64,000 bases of DNA from Streptomyces sp. NBC_00461 (GTDB lineage: Bacteria > Actinomycetota > Actinomycetes > Streptomycetales > Streptomycetaceae). Below are positions 1 through 8,690 of the stretch, one piece after another. Position numbers and translations under genes: made by a program. The DNA lies in the NCBI RefSeq assembly GCF_036013935.1, contig NZ_CP107902.1, forward strand, positions 496,001 through 560,000. The letters run 5' to 3'. The stretch's first letter is position 1. Every line of letters begins with the position of its first letter. The notes under the pieces are model-generated. The model was not told where the DNA came from, made no database searches, and was given only the letters and a program-made list of their open reading frames with translations.

Positions 1-117
1 ACGGTGCTGAACGGGCTACTGGCCAGGGCGGACGCTGCCGGGCTGATCACTTGGGTGGTCAACGTCGATTCCACGATCAGGCGGGCCACCTCATCGATCA
101 TGCCTGGAGCCTGGTGA
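1..117 (+). pseudogene. IS5-type transposase fragment, cut by the window edge
   Basis: Reading from base 1, the frame gives about 30 residues including 'LLARADAAGLITWVVNVD' followed by 'STIRRA'. This matches the region of IS5-family DDE transposases around the first catalytic aspartate (W-x-V-x-x-D-S-T). The usual continuation 'RAHQH' is lost after 'RRA', and the frame stops at 115-117. Only this stretch is present, so it is a remnant, or the broken end of an element that begins to the left of the window. Family assignment is from motif memory only. Confidence 0.6.
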
Positions 118-180
118 GGTGGTCGGTGTCGAGGCTGACCGCCCCTGGACGGTGGGAGGCATTCATGATCGGCTTGGGAC

Positions 181-558
181 ATGAGTTCTTTGATACGCCA
201 TGTCACCATCGACGCCGCCGACCCGTTCGTTCTTGCGGGCTTTTGGGCGCAGGCCCTGGACGGCTCGCTGGCTGATGACGACTTTCCCGGGGATCCGGAA
301 GCCGTCGTCACGAGTGCTGCTGCCACCCTGCTGTTCGTCAGGGTCGATGACCGCAGGACGGTGAAGAACCGCGTGCATCTGGATCTCCAACCCCAGGACC
401 GCACCCGGGACGAGGAGGTCGAGCGCCTGCTCTCGCTCGGTGCCACGGTTCAGGGGGACCACCGGAGGCCGGACGGAACAGGGTGGGTGACGTTGTATGA
501 CCCCGAGGGCAACGAATTCTGTGTGGAACGCAGCGGGGCGGAGCTGGCGAACGGTTGA
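181..558 (+). CDS. VOC-fold (glyoxalase-like) protein
   Basis: A 125-residue protein of the vicinal oxygen chelate superfamily, the small 'glyoxalase-like domain' type common in actinomycetes. The N-terminus (IRHVTIDAADPFVLAGFWAQAL) has the typical 'D-x-x-D-P-x-x-L-x-x-F-W' opening. A middle strand carries 'NRVHLDLQP', with a histidine in the usual metal position, and the C-terminus has 'LYDPEGNEFCV', the classical end motif. It stands alone between a transposase scrap and the convergent permease gene. Members of this subgroup mostly have no known substrate; some bind antibiotics or act as dioxygenases. The family is clear; the function is not. Confidence 0.85.
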   Translation: MSSLIRHVTIDAADPFVLAGFWAQALDGSLADDDFPGDPEAVVTSAAATLLFVRVDDRRTVKNRVHLDLQPQDRTRDEEVERLLSLGATVQGDHRRPDGTGWVTLYDPEGNEFCVERSGAELANG

Positions 559-1091
559 TGTCCCTGTCGCCTGGCCCGGTTACGCCTGTCAGATTCGGAG
601 CGACGTGCCGGACCTGCTGGACGTGCTGGACGTGCTGGAACAGCCTTGCGGGACATGGCGTTGGTTCGTGGCGCAGGCCAATGCCGGGAAAATCAACGTG
701 CCTTGATGTGAATCGGTCGGATACCGTGCGGGCCATGTCGAGTCCTGAGTCAGACAACCACTGAGCTCGTAGGCCTGTCGTCGTGCCGCATTCTGCGGCC
801 GGGCGAGGGTGCCCTTGGGGCTGGCCGCGGTGACGAGAGGACCTTCTCGTGCTTCTCCTCACCTCGGAGCCACTCGATGCCTCTCCCGCTGTATCTGCTT
901 GCCATGGCGACATCGAGGGACGCCGCAGGCTCACCGAACGTGCCGCAGCACTCCGATCGCCCACACCGCCGGTGCCGACCAGTCGCCCACGCAGCCGCAG
1001 CCCGTGTACGCGATGCTGCCGGGCTTCCAGAGGCGGGTGGTGGCCTGCCGTGAGGGCGTGGTCGAGGGCTGCTTTCCGGGCCGATTTCCGG
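559..1091. other. 533-bp gap without a recognised gene
   Basis: No frame here resembles a known family. A short tandem repeat of a 9-bp unit (ctggacgtg) lies at about 615-640. The gap lies between the 3' ends of two convergent genes, so it probably holds terminators. I saw no clear long hairpin. Confidence 0.5.
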
Positions 1092-2555
1092 CTAGTTCTT
1101 CGGGACCGCATCGCCGGCGGGCGCGTCTCCGCGGCCGTAGTGGTGGGTGGTGAACATGTACAGCAGGCCGACGCCCAGTACGACGGCGCCGCACAGCAGC
1201 ACGATCCAGTTGTCGTACCAGGGCTCCTGCGGATTGCGGGCCCAACTGATGTTGATGATGGCGAAGATGCCGTACGCCAGTGCCGTGGCGTTCACGGCGA
1301 TGCCCCAGCGGCCGAGGGTGAACTCTCCTGCGGGGCGCCAGCCCTTGAGCCGAGCGCGCAGTGCGGCCAGGACCACCATCTGGAAGGAGGCGTAGATGCC
1401 GAGGATCGCGAAGGAGACGATCTTGGTGAGGGCGTCCTCGGAGACCAGTGAGCCGAAGGCGATGAGCATGGGCACCACGGCGGCCACGAGGAGTGCGTAG
1501 CCGGGTACGGCGCGAGCGTGGGAGAACTGGCGCAGCAGCCGGTGCCCGACGATCATCTCGTCGCGGGCGTAGGAGTAGATGAGCCGTCCGGCGGCGGCCT
1601 GGAGGCTGATGGTGCACGACAGGAAGGAGATCAGGACGACGGCCATGACCAGCCGGGCTCCGGTCTCGCCCATGGCGTCGTACAGCAGGTGGACCACCGG
1701 GTCGGTGTCCTTGCCGGAGATCACCGCGCCGATGTCGGTGACCGACAGGAGCAGCGACATGCAGGTGAAGGTGGCCGCGGCGCCGCCGATGTAGATGGTG
1801 CGGCGCATCGCACGGGGGATGACGCGGCCGGGGTGGGCGACCTCCTCGGCGGTGTCGCCGCACGCCTCGAAGCCGTAGTACTGGTAGAAGCCGATGATGG
1901 CGGCCGCCAGGAACGCCGGTGCGTAGGAGCCGTTCTCGGAGATGCCGTAGGTGTCGACGATGACGCCGATGCCGTGGGCGCGGTGGGTGGACAGCAGGTA
2001 GATGCCGACGACGAGGGCACCGATGAGTTCGCCGCTGAAGCCGATGAGGGCCGCCGCCGAGAGGGCTTTGGTGCCCGCGTAGTTGATGACGACCGCGACG
2101 ACGATCAGGACTGCCGTGCACAGCACCGTGGTGTGCACGGTGGGGCTGAATCCGAAGAGGATGGCGATGAAGGGGCCGGCGCCGTAGGCGACGGAGGTGA
2201 TGGTGACCAGCAGCGCCCACATGTACACCCAGCCGGTCATCCACGCCCAGCGCTTGCCCCACAGCCGTCTCGCCCACGGGTAGACGCCGCCGGCGATGGG
2301 GTACTGGGCGACGATCTCGCCGAAGACCAGGGCGACGAGGAACTGCCCGCATCCGGCGAGCAGGAACGCCCAGATCATCGGCGGGCCGCCGGTGGCGAGC
2401 GCGGTGCCGAAGAGGGTGTAGGTGCTCACCACCGGCGAGAGGTAGGTGAAGCCGAGGGCGAAGTTGGCCCAGGGGCTCATGTCCTTTCGGAACTCCGAAG
2501 CCGGCTGGCCTTCGGGGGTGCCGGCAGATGCTGCCGGGGTTTGTGGGCCGGTCAT
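1092..2555 (-). CDS. APC-superfamily amino acid/amine permease
   Basis: A 487-residue integral membrane transporter with about twelve hydrophobic segments. The first helix region carries 'ALGFTYLSPVVSTYTLFG', the unwound TM1 substrate loop typical of APC permeases, and a 'GEIVAQYPIAGGVYPWARRL' block follows at TM2-3. It is the last gene of a three-gene minus-strand unit. Its start overlaps the stop of the upstream GMC oxidoreductase by 4 bp (ATGA), so the two are probably translationally coupled. That coupling to an alcohol oxidase and an aldehyde dehydrogenase suggests uptake of an amino-alcohol such as choline or ethanolamine. This substrate is an inference from context; amino acid or polyamine transport is also possible. 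Confidence 0.88.
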   Translation of the reverse strand: MTGPQTPAASAGTPEGQPASEFRKDMSPWANFALGFTYLSPVVSTYTLFGTALATGGPPMIWAFLLAGCGQFLVALVFGEIVAQYPIAGGVYPWARRLWGKRWAWMTGWVYMWALLVTITSVAYGAGPFIAILFGFSPTVHTTVLCTAVLIVVAVVINYAGTKALSAAALIGFSGELIGALVVGIYLLSTHRAHGIGVIVDTYGISENGSYAPAFLAAAIIGFYQYYGFEACGDTAEEVAHPGRVIPRAMRRTIYIGGAAATFTCMSLLLSVTDIGAVISGKDTDPVVHLLYDAMGETGARLVMAVVLISFLSCTISLQAAAGRLIYSYARDEMIVGHRLLRQFSHARAVPGYALLVAAVVPMLIAFGSLVSEDALTKIVSFAILGIYASFQMVVLAALRARLKGWRPAGEFTLGRWGIAVNATALAYGIFAIINISWARNPQEPWYDNWIVLLCGAVVLGVGLLYMFTTHHYGRGDAPAGDAVPKN

Positions 2556-4123
2556 CGGCCGATCTCCCGGGCGGCGGGGCCGGGGCGGCCGGTGAGGAGG
2601 TCGGCGGCGCGTTCCGCGGCGAGCAGGACCGTCACCATGGGGTTGATCGTGGGCATCGTCGGGAACACCGACGCGTCCACGATGCGTACGCCGTCGAAGC
2701 CGCGGAGTCTCAGCAGCGGGTCGCAGACAGTCGTGGGGTCGTCCGGGACGCCCATGCGGCAGGTGCCCGCCGGGTGGTAGACGGTGTGTGCCGCGCGGCG
2801 CCCGTACTCCGACAGGTCGGCGTCGGAGGTGACGTGGGGGCCGGGCGCGACCTCACGGACGAGCCAGCCGCGCAGCGGGTCGGTGGCGGCGACCTCGCGG
2901 GCGACCTTCAGGCCCTCCACGATGGCGCGTTCGTCGTGGCCTTCCGGGTCGGTGAAGTACCTGAAGTCCAGGGCGGGTTGTTCGGTGGGGTCGGCGCTGC
3001 GCAGCCACATGCGACCGGTGGAGCGGGCACGCGGCACGTTCGGTGTCATGCACACTCCGTGCTCGGGGACGGCGTAGCCCAGACGTTCCGTGTTGACGGT
3101 GAACGGCACCTGGTAGAAGTGGAACATCAGGTCGGGTCGCGGCTGGCCGGTGTCGCGGCGCAGGAAGAGGCCCGCGTCGGAGTCCATCGCGGAGTTGGGC
3201 GGCAGTGGGCCGGCGGTCTCCCAGAGGATCACGGATTCGGGGTGGTCCAGCAGGTTCTCGCCCACGCCCGGCAGGTCGGCCCGCACCTCGATGCCCAGGG
3301 CGCGCAGGTCGTCGGCCGGTCCGATTCCGGAGAGCATCAGCAGGCGCGGGGTGTCGATGGCGCCGGCGCACAGCAGCATTTCGCGTTCGGCACGGACGGT
3401 CGCCTCTTGGCCGTCGGCGCTGCGGACGGCGACGCGGGTGAGCCGCCCGGAGGCGTCGGTGAGCAACTGGTGGGCCCAGGTCTCCAGCCGGAGGGTGAGG
3501 TTGGGCCGGTCCAGGACGGGGTGGAGGTAGGCGACCGAGGCGGACGAGCGCAGGTTGCCCTCCGGCCGGTAGGCCAGGGAGAAGAAGCCGGTGCCGTCGG
3601 CGAACGGTTCGGCGTTGAAGTCGTCGATGACGGGCACGCCGGTGGCGCGTGCGGCCGCGGTGACGAAGTCCCTGGCGATGGGATTGCGGTCGGCCTCGGC
3701 CACCGGGACGATCTGCGTGCGCAGCCGGTCGCGGTAGGGCAGGATCGTCGCCGGGTCCCAGCCGGTGCAGCCGTGGGCCACCCAGTCGTCGAGGTCCTGC
3801 GGCAGCGGCAGGAAGCTGATCAGCGTGTTGTGGGAGGAGCAGCCGCCGAGCACACGGGCGCGCGAGTGGAGGATGTGGGAGTTGCCGCGCGGCTGCTCGA
3901 CCGTGGTGTATCCGTAGTCGAATTCCGAGCCGAGCAGGTTGATCCAGTTGCGCAGGCGCAGGATGCGGTCGTCGCCGACATCGCTCGGGCCGCCCTCGAT
4001 GACACAGACGCGGCAGTCGGGGTCCTCGCTCAGGCGGGCGGCGAGCACGCAGCCGGCGGTACCGCCACCGACGATGACGTAGTCGTAGGCGGACTCGGCG
4101 CCGGGCGGGGTGGTCGGTGCCAT
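2552..4123 (-). CDS. GMC-family FAD oxidoreductase (choline dehydrogenase-like)
   Basis: A 523-residue flavoprotein of the glucose-methanol-choline family. The FAD Rossmann motif 'DYVIVGGGTAGCVLAARLSE' is near residues 12-31, and the GMC signature 1 region has 'GGCSSHNTL' (around residue 95). Signature 2 is 'GAIDTPRLLMLSGIGP' (around 255-270), and the C-terminus carries 'YHPAGTCRMG' with the catalytic histidine, followed by 'VVDASVFPTMPTINP'. It would oxidise a primary alcohol to the aldehyde. The next gene upstream is an aldehyde dehydrogenase (60-bp gap), and the permease downstream overlaps it. This is the layout expected for choline to betaine aldehyde to glycine betaine, but polyethylene glycol or other alcohol oxidation cannot be excluded. 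Confidence 0.9.
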   Translation of the reverse strand: MAPTTPPGAESAYDYVIVGGGTAGCVLAARLSEDPDCRVCVIEGGPSDVGDDRILRLRNWINLLGSEFDYGYTTVEQPRGNSHILHSRARVLGGCSSHNTLISFLPLPQDLDDWVAHGCTGWDPATILPYRDRLRTQIVPVAEADRNPIARDFVTAAARATGVPVIDDFNAEPFADGTGFFSLAYRPEGNLRSSASVAYLHPVLDRPNLTLRLETWAHQLLTDASGRLTRVAVRSADGQEATVRAEREMLLCAGAIDTPRLLMLSGIGPADDLRALGIEVRADLPGVGENLLDHPESVILWETAGPLPPNSAMDSDAGLFLRRDTGQPRPDLMFHFYQVPFTVNTERLGYAVPEHGVCMTPNVPRARSTGRMWLRSADPTEQPALDFRYFTDPEGHDERAIVEGLKVAREVAATDPLRGWLVREVAPGPHVTSDADLSEYGRRAAHTVYHPAGTCRMGVPDDPTTVCDPLLRLRGFDGVRIVDASVFPTMPTINPMVTVLLAAERAADLLTGRPGPAAREIGR

Positions 4124-4183
4124 GCGGGGCCTTTCATCGGTGGCCGTGGGCCTTGGTGCCAGGGGCGGGTGTGCCGGCTTCCG

Positions 4184-5650
4184 TCAGCCCTTGAACCATC
4201 CGGAGGGGGCGGGGGCGAGGTTCTGGTAGATGTGCTTGGCCTCCTGGTACTCGCGCAGCCCGGTGGGTCCCAGCTCGCGCCCGACCCCGGAGTGCCCGAA
4301 GCCACCCCACTCGGCCTGCGGCAGATAGGGGTGGAAGTCGTTGATCCACACGGTGCCGTGGCGCAGCCGCTGAGCGACCCGCTGGGCGCGGCTCGCGTCG
4401 GACGTCCACACACCGCCGGCCAGGCCGTAGCGGGTGTCATTGGCCAGCTCCACCGCTTCGTCCTCGGTGCGGAAACGCTCGACGGTGACGACGGGTCCGA
4501 AGACCTCCTCCTGGACGATCCGCATGGACCGGTCGCAGTCGGCGAACACCGTCGGCAGCAGAAAGAAGCCCTGGTTCAGGGCGGGGTCGTCGGGGCGAGT
4601 GCCGCCGGTGACGAGCCGGGCGCCCTCCTCCTGGCCGATGGCGATGTACCGTTCGACCTTCTCGCGGTGCTCGGCGGAGCTGAGCGGGCCGCTCTCGGTG
4701 CGCTCCTCCATGCCGCTGCCGAGCCGGATCGTCGCGGCTCGTCGGGCGAGGGCGTCGACGAAGCGGTCGTGCAGCACGTCCTGGACCAGAAGGCGCGAGC
4801 CGGCGGAGCAGACCTGCCCGGAGTGCAGGAAGGCGGCGTCCAGCGCGTAGTCCACCGCGGCGGCGAAGTCGGCGTCCTCGAAGACGATGTTGGGATTCTT
4901 GCCGCCCAGTTCCAGGGCGATGTTCTTCGGCCCCTCGGCGGCAGCGGCCATGATGGCCCGCCCGGTGCCGAGGCCGCCGGTGAAGGACACCAGGTCCACT
5001 TCGGGATGACCGGTCAGAGCGGCGCCTACGGTGGCTCCCGAGCCCAGCACCAGGTTGGCGACCCCGCGCGGTGCACCGGCTTCTTCGATCAGCCGCACCA
5101 TGGCGATCGTGGTGAGAGGTGTGATCTCGCTGGGCTTGAGGACGAAGGTGTTGCCTGCGGCCAGCGCCGGCGCCACCTTCCAGGAGGCCTGCAGCATTGG
5201 GTAGTTCCAGGGTGCGATGAGCGCGCAGACGCCGACCGGCTGGTAGACGACACGGCTGAGGACGTCCGGGCCCACGTCCACGACCCGGCCGCCGTCCTTG
5301 CCCGCCAGCTCGGCGAAGTAGCGGAAGGCGTTCGCCACGTCCTCCACATCGATGCGGGCCTCGGTCAGGGTCTTGCCGGTGTCGAGGGTCTCCGTGCGGG
5401 CGATCTCCTCCTTGTCACGCAGCAGGAGGTCGCGCACCCGCAGCAGAACGTCGGCCCGGCGACGGGTGGGAGCGTTTGCCCAGTCCTCCTCGTCGAAGGC
5501 ACGCCGGGCGGCGCGCACCGCGCGGTCCACATCGGTGGCATCGGCCTCGTCGATGACGGCGACGACGGAGGCGTCATACGGATTGATCACCTCTCGGCGC
5601 CCGCCGCCCGCCGCCTGTGTCCACTCGCCGTCGATGTACAGCTCACCCAC
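4184..5650 (-). CDS. NAD-dependent aldehyde dehydrogenase (betaine-aldehyde type)
   Basis: A 488-residue ALDH. Visible motifs are 'APWNYPMLQASWKVAPALAA' (substrate and cofactor channel), 'VSFTGGLGTGR' (NAD-binding turn), 'LELGGKNPNIVF' (general-base glutamate) and 'GQVCSAGSRLLV' (catalytic cysteine), then 'EEVFGPVV' near the C-terminus. Length and motif spacing match the BetB/GbsA group. The start is a GTG preceded by GGAGG. It is first in the minus-strand unit with the GMC oxidase and APC permease, which suggests the second oxidation step to a betaine. The C-terminal 'GRELGPTGLREYQEAKH' also fits betaine-aldehyde dehydrogenases. Substrate is inferred. Confidence 0.9.
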   Translation of the reverse strand: MGELYIDGEWTQAAGGGRREVINPYDASVVAVIDEADATDVDRAVRAARRAFDEEDWANAPTRRRADVLLRVRDLLLRDKEEIARTETLDTGKTLTEARIDVEDVANAFRYFAELAGKDGGRVVDVGPDVLSRVVYQPVGVCALIAPWNYPMLQASWKVAPALAAGNTFVLKPSEITPLTTIAMVRLIEEAGAPRGVANLVLGSGATVGAALTGHPEVDLVSFTGGLGTGRAIMAAAAEGPKNIALELGGKNPNIVFEDADFAAAVDYALDAAFLHSGQVCSAGSRLLVQDVLHDRFVDALARRAATIRLGSGMEERTESGPLSSAEHREKVERYIAIGQEEGARLVTGGTRPDDPALNQGFFLLPTVFADCDRSMRIVQEEVFGPVVTVERFRTEDEAVELANDTRYGLAGGVWTSDASRAQRVAQRLRHGTVWINDFHPYLPQAEWGGFGHSGVGRELGPTGLREYQEAKHIYQNLAPAPSGWFKG

Positions 5651-6158
5651 CGCGGGGCCTCCTTCACGTCGGGCCCATGCCGGTCATTGACGGACAGCAC
5701 ACTGGCCTGCCCGGCGAACGGCTACCGCAAGGCTCACCGCCATCAACCCGGTCCACGATCCGCGGTGACCCGAGTGGCCCAAGCCTCGTCCGGCACGCTC
5801 GTCCGGCATGGAGGGGGCAGACCTGGCGCCCAGCAAGATCGCCGCTGCGCACGGCAAGTCGAGCCCGCCTGCTGCGCAGCGCCGCGACGCCACCAGTGGG
5901 TCCTCGTATCGCCTGCCCGAACGGGTCGGCAGGGCGGCAGGCCTGGCACTGCACTGCACCGCACCGCACCGCGAGCTCGCCCGTCGGGCGTGCGTGCCAG
6001 CGTGCTGCGAGTCCTCTCGGACCATGACGACGGGCAAGTTCCGCTTATGGGCTCTCGGGCGGGGCGGCCATCACTAAGCTGGGATGGGGCGGTCGGCGCC
6101 CGGGGCGCCACACCCGAAGCGGCGCCACACCCGAAGCACCGACGAAGGCGGTGTGGAT
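5651..6158. other. 508-bp divergent intergenic region
   Basis: This lies between the aldehyde dehydrogenase start (minus) and the decayed ANTAR gene (plus). It should hold the promoter of the betaine-type operon. A short GCACC/GCACT-type simple repeat lies near 5945-5970. No gene and no strong palindromic operator were seen. Confidence 0.45.
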
Positions 6159-6672
6159 ATGGGCTCCACGGTCCGCGACCTTCTGGACAGCCTCCATACG
6201 ACGGCGACCGAGGAAGAGCGCCGGGTGTGGGCGGTTGCCTGCGCGCAGGCCCTGGGCCTTGGCGGGATGGTCTTCCTGTCCCACCCCGGCTCCCGCCTGC
6301 ACAGTCCCGCGCCCTGCCGATGCGCCTTCGCCAGGACATCATCAGCAGCCTCCTGCTGCTGCACACAGCGGACCGGCCACTGAACGCCAACGACCTCGCC
6401 CTCGCCCTCGCCCTCGCCCAGGCGCTCGCCGACGCCGCCACCATCGGCCTGATCCAGGCCCGCAGCATCCGTCAGCAACACGCCGTGAACGAACAACCGC
6501 ACTCCGCTCTGCAGAGCCGCATCGTCATCGAACAGTCGAAGGGTGTCCTCGTGGCTCGTAGCAACATCTCCCTGGACGAGGCATTCGACGCGCTGCGAGC
6601 AAAGCAGCCCGCCCCTTGCAGCCGGGCAGTCGCGCAGCATCCCGTCACCGGCGCGAGCTGCCGCCAAGTGCT
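6159..6672 (+). pseudogene. Frameshifted GAF/ANTAR regulator remnant
   Basis: The plus-strand frame from 6159 gives the N-terminus of a GAF/ANTAR protein ('VRDLLDSLHTTATEEERRVWAV'). At about 6300 the coding sense moves to another frame, which continues with 'LRQDIISSLLLLHTADRPLN' and an ANTAR helix 'LQSRIVIEQSKGVLVARSN' with 'ISLDEAFDALR' (about 6510-6600). ANTAR domains normally antiterminate transcription by binding paired RNA hairpins. The last ANTAR helix is degraded, and no stop occurs before the frame enters the convergent SDR gene. The GAF core is also much shorter than usual. It is read as a pseudogene with at least one frameshift, an internal loss and a missing end. Confidence 0.7.
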
Positions 6673-6673
6673 C

Positions 6674-7480
6674 TCAGACGAGGGCCGGCTTGCCGGGGCC
6701 GGGAACGTTGCGGAAGCGGAACGGCTCCGGTTCGCGGCCGGCCTGGATGAACCAGCACTCCCCCGTGCCGTCGCCGGTGATGATCCGCAGAATCGTCTCC
6801 GCCACGAGTTCGGCCGGGATGACCGGCAGCTCCTGTTCGGAGAGCATGTCGCGCAGGTGGTCGATGATCCGCGACTCGGCGAACCCCGGGCAGACCGCGT
6901 TGAAGCGCACGTTGTCCGGCACGAGGGCCGGCCCCAGGGAGCGTGCCAGACCCACCACCGCGTGCTTGTTGGCCGCGTACAGGGGGTCGAGCGGTACGGC
7001 CGCCAGGCCGGCCAGGGACGCGGTCGCCACGATCGATCCTCCTCCGCGGGCCCGCAGCGCAGGCAGCACGGCGTGGGTGCCGTAGACGACCCCGTCGAGG
7101 TTGGCACCCATCGCCCGGCGGTAACGCGTGGGGTCGAAGTCGTCACCGACGCCGCATCCGGTCGCCACTCCCGCGTTGAGCAACGCGATGTCGACACCGC
7201 CGTACTGCTCCTGGGCGAAGTCGACCAGCGCGCGGTTGGCGTCGAGATCGGAGACGTCACAGGCGCGGAAGCGGCCACCGGTCATGTCTGCCACCTCCCT
7301 GCCACCCTGCGCGTCGAGGTCCGCGACGACCACTCGGGCTCCCGCCTTCGCGAGGGCCAGCGCGGTGGCCCGGCCCAGTCCGCTGGCACCGCCGGTGACG
7401 ATCGCCACCTTGTCCTGCAGCGCGGCCCCGTTCGTCTGTGCTCCTCGCGGGGCGGCGGCCCCGCTCTCGGCGGCGGTCAC
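6674..7480 (-). CDS. SDR-family NAD(P)-dependent oxidoreductase
   Basis: A 268-residue classical short-chain dehydrogenase. The cofactor motif 'TGGASGLG' lies near residues 29-36, an acidic residue after the second strand ('VVADLDA') favours NAD(H), 'LNAGVA' replaces the usual NNAG, and the catalytic pair is 'YAANK'. The serine of the active site is in 'ATASLAG'. An unusual C-terminal extension follows the standard fold ('GTGECWFIQAGREPEPFRF'). Its start overlaps the stop of the reductase gene upstream by 4 bp, so both enzymes probably act in one pathway. The substrate is unknown. Confidence 0.9.
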   Translation of the reverse strand: MTAAESGAAAPRGAQTNGAALQDKVAIVTGGASGLGRATALALAKAGARVVVADLDAQGGREVADMTGGRFRACDVSDLDANRALVDFAQEQYGGVDIALLNAGVATGCGVGDDFDPTRYRRAMGANLDGVVYGTHAVLPALRARGGGSIVATASLAGLAAVPLDPLYAANKHAVVGLARSLGPALVPDNVRFNAVCPGFAESRIIDHLRDMLSEQELPVIPAELVAETILRIITGDGTGECWFIQAGREPEPFRFRNVPGPGKPALV

Positions 7481-8484
7481 GCCAGCTCCAGCACGAGCTT
7501 GCCGACGTTCTCACCGCGAAAGAGCATCTGCAGCGTCTCGGGGAAGTCGTCCACGTCGCCTCTCACCACATGTTCCTTGACCTTGATGCGGCCGGCGCCG
7601 ATCCAGTCGGCGATCTCCTGCGTGGCCTCGGCGTAGCGCTTGGCGTAGTCGAAGACGACGAGGCCCTCCATACGGGCGCGGCGTACCAGCAGGGAGAGGT
7701 AGTTGGAGGGTCCCTTGACCGGACTGGCGTTGTTGTACTGACTGATCGCACCGCAGATGACGACGCGCGCGTGCATCGCCAGCCGGGTCAGGGCTGCGTC
7801 GAGGATGTCCCCTCCGACGTTGTCGAAGTAGACGTCGATCCCGTCGGGGGCCTGCCGGCGCAGCGCCTTCTTGACGTCGTCGGCGCGGTAGTCGATCGCG
7901 GCGTCGAATCCCAGCTCGTCGGTGAGCAGCGCGCACTTCTCGGGGCCTCCGGCGATGCCCACGACCCGGCAGCCCTTGGCCTTCGCGATCTGCCCGACCA
8001 TGGTGCCGACCGCGCCGGCCGCCCCCGACACCACGACGGTTTCGCCGTCCTTGAGCGCCCCGACCTCCAGCAGGCCGAAGTAGGCGGTCATGCCGGGCAT
8101 GCCCAGCGCCCCCAGATACGTCGCGGGCGGCGCGAGGGCGGTGTCGATCTTCAGGGCGCCCCGGCCGTCGGAGACGACGTGTTCCTGGACGCCGAACATG
8201 CCGACCACGTGATCACCGGGCTGGAAGTCGGGATGGTTCGATGCGGTGACCTCGATGACCGACCCGGCGCGCATCACCTCGCCCATGCCCACGGGCGGCA
8301 GGTAGGAGGGGCGGTCGTCCAGCCAGCCACGCATGGCCGGGTCCAGGGAGATGACGCGTGTCCGGCCCGCGAACCGGCCCGGGCCCGGTTCCTCGGCGGG
8401 TGCGGAACAGTGCTCCCAGTCGTCCGGTTTCGCCTCACCCACAGGGCGGGCAGCCAGACGTATCTGGCGGTTGGTCGCAGGCAT
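7477..8484 (-). CDS. Zinc-independent medium-chain NADPH reductase (CurA/leukotriene B4 dehydrogenase type)
   Basis: A 335-residue MDR-family reductase. It opens with 'NRQIRLAARPVGEAKPDDWE', the typical N-terminus of the PGR/CurA group. The nucleotide motif is 'VSGAAGAVGTMVGQIAKAKG', followed by 'VVGIAGGPEKC', and 'YFDNVGGDILDAAL' with 'GAISQYN' is a signature of this subfamily. These enzymes reduce alpha,beta-unsaturated ketones or aldehydes with NADPH. I chose the ATG at 8484 because it has AGGAG upstream and starts the conserved region; the frame is open 28 codons further upstream. It overlaps the SDR gene downstream by 4 bp. Confidence 0.9.
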   Translation of the reverse strand: MPATNRQIRLAARPVGEAKPDDWEHCSAPAEEPGPGRFAGRTRVISLDPAMRGWLDDRPSYLPPVGMGEVMRAGSVIEVTASNHPDFQPGDHVVGMFGVQEHVVSDGRGALKIDTALAPPATYLGALGMPGMTAYFGLLEVGALKDGETVVVSGAAGAVGTMVGQIAKAKGCRVVGIAGGPEKCALLTDELGFDAAIDYRADDVKKALRRQAPDGIDVYFDNVGGDILDAALTRLAMHARVVICGAISQYNNASPVKGPSNYLSLLVRRARMEGLVVFDYAKRYAEATQEIADWIGAGRIKVKEHVVRGDVDDFPETLQMLFRGENVGKLVLELA

Positions 8485-8690
8485 CGCGGCTCCTGTCGTT
8501 CGTGGCTCCCAGCGACCATACCGACCAGTTGGTACGCGAGTGGAGTGAGGTTCGCCACATGCTGGCACTCGCCCCGATCATCCGAGCCACGCCCATGAAC
8601 GCCGCACCGCCCGCCATGACCGGCCGGCAGAGCCGGCGCCGACACCGTGCCGCCGCATCGAGCGTCACGTGGCCGCCGCGTCGAGTGTCG

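Noticed and set aside
5940..5975. GCACT/GCACC simple repeat as a regulatory array
   Set aside because: It is short, imperfect and without symmetry; it gives no support for a binding site.
2528..7636. A plus-strand open frame of 1,702 codons
   Set aside because: It lies antisense to the permease, GMC oxidase, aldehyde dehydrogenase and SDR genes, which all have clear motifs. Long antisense frames are normal at this GC content.
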